Origin: a bacterium
GTDB lineage: Bacteria; Bacteroidota; Ignavibacteria; SZUA-365
Direction of reading: 5' to 3'
Assembly (NCBI GenBank): GCA_020444325.1
Contig: JAHLLD010000001.1
Span: forward strand, 516,747 to 580,746
DNA length: 64,000 bases
Below the pieces are notes generated by a model. The model did not search any database and was not told the DNA's origin. It was given only the letters and a program-made list of their open reading frames with translations. Shown piece after piece: positions 60,880-64,000 of this stretch. Position 1 is the first letter of the stretch, and every line of letters begins with the position of its first letter. A program made the translations under genes and the position numbers.

Positions 60880-62814
60880 ATGAAACATCGTTTCCTTGTT
60901 TCCGTCATGCTGCTGCTCGGCATGACGGCTCTGCTTACATACCCCGCACGCAGTCAGCAGCCGTCGCCCCCGGTGCAGCGGGCATTCCACTATCAGGGCT
61001 GCCTGACGGATGCCAGCGGCAATAAGATCAACGGTACGCGCGACGTCATGTTCGAACTGCTGGACACCGATACATCCCCGATGACGGTTCTGTTTTCCGA
61101 GACGGCAATGGGACTGCAGGTCAATGATGGCATTTTTGAACACGCCATCGGTACAGTCGACACCACAGGAAATCCGCTGCCTCCGCTGATATTTCAGAAA
61201 CGCGTTGCCCTGCGGCTGACGGTAGACGGCGAGACCCTCGATCCCATCATTCCGATTTTCCCCTCACCGGTGGCCCTGGTCGCGCTGTATGCGGACTCGC
61301 TCAAGCAGCCCCTGCCTCCCGGACCCCAGGGTCCCGCCGGACCGGCTGGTCCCGCCGGCACGAACGGGAAAGACGGACTCAACTGCTGGGACGCCAACGG
61401 GAATGGCATCATGGATCCTGCCGAAGACACGAATGGTGACGGCTCATGGGATGCCGCAGACTGCAAGGGTCCCGCAGGCGCACCGGGTGCGAATGGTAAG
61501 GATGGGAAAGACGGAAAAGACGGCATCAATTGCTGGGACACCAACGGGAACGGGATGAAGGATGCCGCGGAAGACACCAACGGTGACGGCGTTGTGGATG
61601 TCAATGATTGCAAGGGACCGAAAGGAGATCCCGGTACGGGCGCCAGTGATACGCTAATCATCGATTATCTCGAAGTCACCGGTACGTCGCTTCATGAAGG
61701 AAATGAGCATTTCAAACGCGGCATCACCGTTGGCGGTGCCGACAGTGCGCGCAGCGCTCTGCGCATCGATTCCACCGGAGAAATCTATGCGCGCAGCCTG
61801 CATATCATTGACCCGGACGTGACGGGACTCTATGACATGAACAAGGTCGTGGAATTCGATTCTTCCGGATCAGTGCATCGCATGCCTGAGCGGTACATCA
61901 CCTTCAATCCCAGCGATCCCACGAAGTCTGACACCACAACGGTGACAGGAAAGGAAATCAAGACTCCGGCAATCGAAGTGTTCCATCCGGTCACGGGACT
62001 CCCCCTGTTTCGCTTCGACAGTTCGGGATCGTATCACTATCAGCGTGAGTTCTATCTTACACCCAACAAACAGAATCCCACGAAAAACGACACTACACTC
62101 ATCAAGGGTGATGGCGTCACGACCCCCTATTTCGAGGTCTACACGCCGGGGAATCCCGAACGGCAGGCATGGATCGACTCGGATGGTGAAGGATACTTCA
62201 ACAGTCTCCATGTCCTCGATTCCCTCGGGAATCCCATTCTCAATATCAATCACGACGGATTCATCGAATTCATCACCCCGCCGATATTCTACTCGGGATT
62301 GAGCATGTATCTCGAGAACGGAAACTTTCTCGACATCAATCCCCTCGAAGGCTTCACGATCAAAGATCCCACCAACCTATCGAATCCCTGGGTCGCACAT
62401 ATCGATCCAAACGGAAATTCGCTGTTCACCGGCGCGAAGAATGCCATCGTGACGACAAAGTCGTATGGCGTGCGCAAGATGTACGCGGAAGAGGCGACCG
62501 AGGTATGGTTCAATGACCGCGGCTTCGGGAAGCTCAAAAACGGCGAGATTCGCGTCGAACTCGATCCGGTCTTTCTTGAGACAGCATACATCGATGATGA
62601 CCATCCCATTCATGTCCGCCTCACGCCAACCGCGGAATGCAACGGACTGTATGTGGCCGAGAAGGGTGACGACTACTTCATCGTGCGAGAGCTGATGAAA
62701 GGTTCATCGAATGCCACCTTCGACTGGGAAGTGAATGCCAAGCGGCGCAATTATGAAAACGAACGTCTCGAGAGTTACGACACGGGAGCTACGCTCCCAG
62801 GGGAGGTACGGTAA
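60880..62814 (+). CDS. Secreted collagen-like protein with Cys-bracketed calcium loops
   Basis: 644 residues with a GGAGGAA site. Signal peptide KHRFLVSVMLLLGMTALLT. An N-terminal beta domain (AFHYQGCLTDASGNKINGTR) is followed by Gly-X-Y stretches at about 148-167 and 197-216. Between and after these lie two near-identical modules bounded by cysteines (NCWD, then DTNGDG near the end), residues about 168-195 and 217-244, with DxNxNGxxD loops like EF-hands. The C-terminus (YGVRKMYAEEATEVWFNDRG, AECNGLYVAEKGDDYFIVRE) is a domain I have seen in fibre-like proteins of several phyla. No T9SS domain. It overlaps the next gene by one base. Confidence 0.85.
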   Translation: MKHRFLVSVMLLLGMTALLTYPARSQQPSPPVQRAFHYQGCLTDASGNKINGTRDVMFELLDTDTSPMTVLFSETAMGLQVNDGIFEHAIGTVDTTGNPLPPLIFQKRVALRLTVDGETLDPIIPIFPSPVALVALYADSLKQPLPPGPQGPAGPAGPAGTNGKDGLNCWDANGNGIMDPAEDTNGDGSWDAADCKGPAGAPGANGKDGKDGKDGINCWDTNGNGMKDAAEDTNGDGVVDVNDCKGPKGDPGTGASDTLIIDYLEVTGTSLHEGNEHFKRGITVGGADSARSALRIDSTGEIYARSLHIIDPDVTGLYDMNKVVEFDSSGSVHRMPERYITFNPSDPTKSDTTTVTGKEIKTPAIEVFHPVTGLPLFRFDSSGSYHYQREFYLTPNKQNPTKNDTTLIKGDGVTTPYFEVYTPGNPERQAWIDSDGEGYFNSLHVLDSLGNPILNINHDGFIEFITPPIFYSGLSMYLENGNFLDINPLEGFTIKDPTNLSNPWVAHIDPNGNSLFTGAKNAIVTTKSYGVRKMYAEEATEVWFNDRGFGKLKNGEIRVELDPVFLETAYIDDDHPIHVRLTPTAECNGLYVAEKGDDYFIVRELMKGSSNATFDWEVNAKRRNYENERLESYDTGATLPGEVR

Positions 62815-63368
62815 TGAAGCGCTTCGCAAATTCCCTGCCGCTGCTGCTGCTCCCTGTTCTGCTGCTGCTGCCCGCTCTGGTGGCTGCGCAGTCGAGCAGC
62901 AATTACGTGCTGGTCGCCGATGTGTTCGATAACGGAGGAGGACGGGCAGACGGCAGTTCAAACAACCTGGCATCTCACAGTATTGTTGGACAGGCGGCGG
63001 TGCACCATACCTCAGCCTCCGCGAACTACGAGGCATCGTCAGGCGCCGAATGCATGTTCTGCGACAAGCTGACAGGCACTGCGGTACCGTCGGCAACCAT
63101 TCCCATGGTCATGCGCCTGTACCAGAACTATCCCAATCCCTTCAACCCCTCCACCACCATTCGCTATTCACTCGAGCGCGGTGGCACGGTGGAACTGTCT
63201 GTGTACAACCTGCTCGGAGAACGCATCGACGTGCTCGTTTCCGAGTATCAGAATCCGGGTGATTATCAGCTCGACTACAATGCGGCAGCGCTGCAGAGTG
63301 GTGTGTATATCTACCGGCTGCAAAACGAACATGGACAGCTGACGAAACGTATGGTGCTGATGAAGTAG
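62814..63368 (+). CDS. Small T9SS-sorted protein coupled to the collagen-like gene
   Basis: 184 residues; its ATG shares a base with the upstream stop (TAATG), so translation is coupled. Signal peptide FANSLPLLLLPVLLLLPALV. The mature domain SNYVLVADVFDNGGGRADGS with HSIVGQAAVHHTSASANYEA matches a short repeat type found beside fibre-like proteins. The sorting domain is canonical (RLYQNYPNPFNPSTTIRYSL to KRMVLMK). It may be a surface partner or anchor for the collagen-like protein, which lacks a sorting domain; this is inference. Confidence 0.9.
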   Translation: MKRFANSLPLLLLPVLLLLPALVAAQSSSNYVLVADVFDNGGGRADGSSNNLASHSIVGQAAVHHTSASANYEASSGAECMFCDKLTGTAVPSATIPMVMRLYQNYPNPFNPSTTIRYSLERGGTVELSVYNLLGERIDVLVSEYQNPGDYQLDYNAAALQSGVYIYRLQNEHGQLTKRMVLMK

Positions 63369-63393
63369 CACCTGCTGGAATCTCGTTGTGGAG

Positions 63394-63427
63394 AACGCCG
63401 GAGAAGCACATGCTCTCCGGCGTTTTC
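63394..63427. terminator. Bidirectional terminator between convergent genes
   Basis: AACGCCGGAGA (63394-63404) and TCTCCGGCGTT (63414-63424) form an 11-bp stem with a 9-nt loop and a short T-run (63423-63426). It serves the rightward gene ending at 63368 and possibly the leftward one ending at 63447. Confidence 0.85.
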
Positions 63428-63446
63428 TGTGGCATGACCCTGAACC

Positions 63447-64000
63447 TTACTGCACTGCAATCCGTTGCGACGTGCTGCCCGATCTGCTGCGAAGAACGCC
63501 GAGATAGATGCCACGAGAAAGCTGCGGCAATCGCACGCGCATGCTGCGCAGCCCCTCGCCGGACGGCGCGAGCGTCCACCGCTGCTGAAGCCTGCCGAGC
63601 AGATCGTACAGTTCGAACTGCACGTTTTCGTTTGCTGGAGTGTGCCATTGCAGCGTCACTTCTTCCCCGATGCGTGCGGGCTGAGGGTACACAGTGCAGA
63701 ACTGCGCAGCCGCCGCTTCCACTGCGCCGATACTCGTCGCGAGATCGCCGACCTCATAATACAATGTGTCCGCAAAGGGAATGCGCGTCGTCCAGCCCCT
63801 GTTGTCCGTCGCAGTGACATACCATTGCATCCACGTGGCCGACGGCGGAATGCTTACCCAGTGCTCGGTAAGCTCTCCGGCGACCGCGGGAATGGTGATT
63901 TCGGTAAAGGGATCGCCGGGATGATGGCGTTTATGCAGCGTGCATTGCTGCAGTTCCCAGTCGTCATCCCATGGATCGCCTTCGACCTGCGTCCACATCA
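63447..64000 (-). CDS. T9SS-sorted protein, N-terminus outside window
   Basis: At least 184 codons on the minus strand, open to the window edge, so the start is not visible. The visible part has a beta domain (LTEHWVSIPPSATWMQWYVT, ATDNRGWTTRIPFADTLYYE) and a sorting domain (CTVYPQPARIGEEVTLQW, FELYDLLGRLQQRWTLAPSG, ending SQRIAVQ). The upstream catalytic or binding domain, if any, is unknown. Confidence 0.85.
   Translation of the reverse strand, partial: MWTQVEGDPWDDDWELQQCTLHKRHHPGDPFTEITIPAVAGELTEHWVSIPPSATWMQWYVTATDNRGWTTRIPFADTLYYEVGDLATSIGAVEAAAAQFCTVYPQPARIGEEVTLQWHTPANENVQFELYDLLGRLQQRWTLAPSGEGLRSMRVRLPQLSRGIYLGVLRSRSGSTSQRIAVQ

Noticed and set aside
1-64000. Insertion sequences, prophage or integron
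   Set aside because: No transposase, integrase, phage structural gene or target-site duplication was found on either strand.

Overview
The window is 64 kb of GC-rich chromosomal DNA from a free-living Gram-negative bacterium of the Fibrobacteres-Chlorobi-Bacteroidetes group, most likely near Ignavibacteria/Kapabacteria or Rhodothermota rather than classical Bacteroidia. Two facts point this way. At least eleven predicted exported proteins end in a type IX secretion (T9SS, Por) C-terminal sorting domain, several with the PNPFNPST-type motif common in that group. Yet many genes have clear GAGG/GGAGG ribosome binding sites, and three promoters look like the E. coli primary-sigma type (TATAAT or TATATT -10 boxes), unlike most Bacteroidia. 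The species cannot be named from the sequence alone.

Layout. 1-2.3 kb: truncated MerR/B12-binding regulator, a T9SS protein and an RRM RNA-binding protein. 2.8-8.4 kb: a T9SS GHL15-like glycosidase, a T9SS Omp28/thioredoxin-fold protein and a small DUF1801-like protein. 8.4-12.4 kb: an AT-richer leftward block of two lipoproteins and an FG-GAP T9SS protein. 12.6-16.3 kb: a CBM9/DUF5916 outer-membrane protein, a TetR regulator and an SDR oxidoreductase. 16.4-22.0 kb: the envelope-biogenesis operon uppS-bamA-skp-skp-lpxD, then tpiA, a cluster of five short hairpins and tRNA-Phe. 23.4-29.1 kb: mostly leftward membrane and periplasmic genes, including a GIN-domain lipoprotein and an M1-family peptidase. 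29.3-35.4 kb: a T9SS beta-helix protein, a lipoprotein, a DUF2156 protein and PEP carboxylase. 35.6-38.1 kb: a REC-only protein, a NarX-like kinase and a NarL-type regulator. 38.2-47.0 kb: uvrA, two paralogous T9SS proteins and a multi-PAS kinase. 47.3-51.3 kb: tatC, a polyprenyl diphosphate synthase and an S9 peptidase. 51.5-54.2 kb: a small secreted protein and an ABC-F ATPase. 54.35-63.4 kb: an ECF sigma factor, an unusual trans-envelope anti-sigma candidate, a lipoprotein, two VWA surface proteins, a collagen-like protein and a small T9SS protein. The window ends in a truncated T9SS gene.

How it fits together. Housekeeping genes (BAM/LPS/undecaprenyl, tpiA, ppc, uvrA, tatC) alternate with a large exported repertoire delivered by a T9SS whose own genes are not in the window. 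The best candidate for an undescribed system is the 54.35-60.5 kb locus. There an ECF sigma factor sits 4 bp upstream of a protein that joins an anti-sigma-like N-terminus, an (AAAGG)n tract, one membrane helix, a periplasmic linker and a beta-strand-rich C-terminus ending like an outer-membrane beta-barrel; a lipoprotein and VWA surface proteins follow. Two DNA-level signals also stand out: four alternating NarL-like heptamers spaced exactly 11 bp apart before the ABC-F gene, sharing 16 identical bases with a site before the REC-only gene, and six copies of a TATGCA-N5-TGCATA palindrome scattered over 50 kb.
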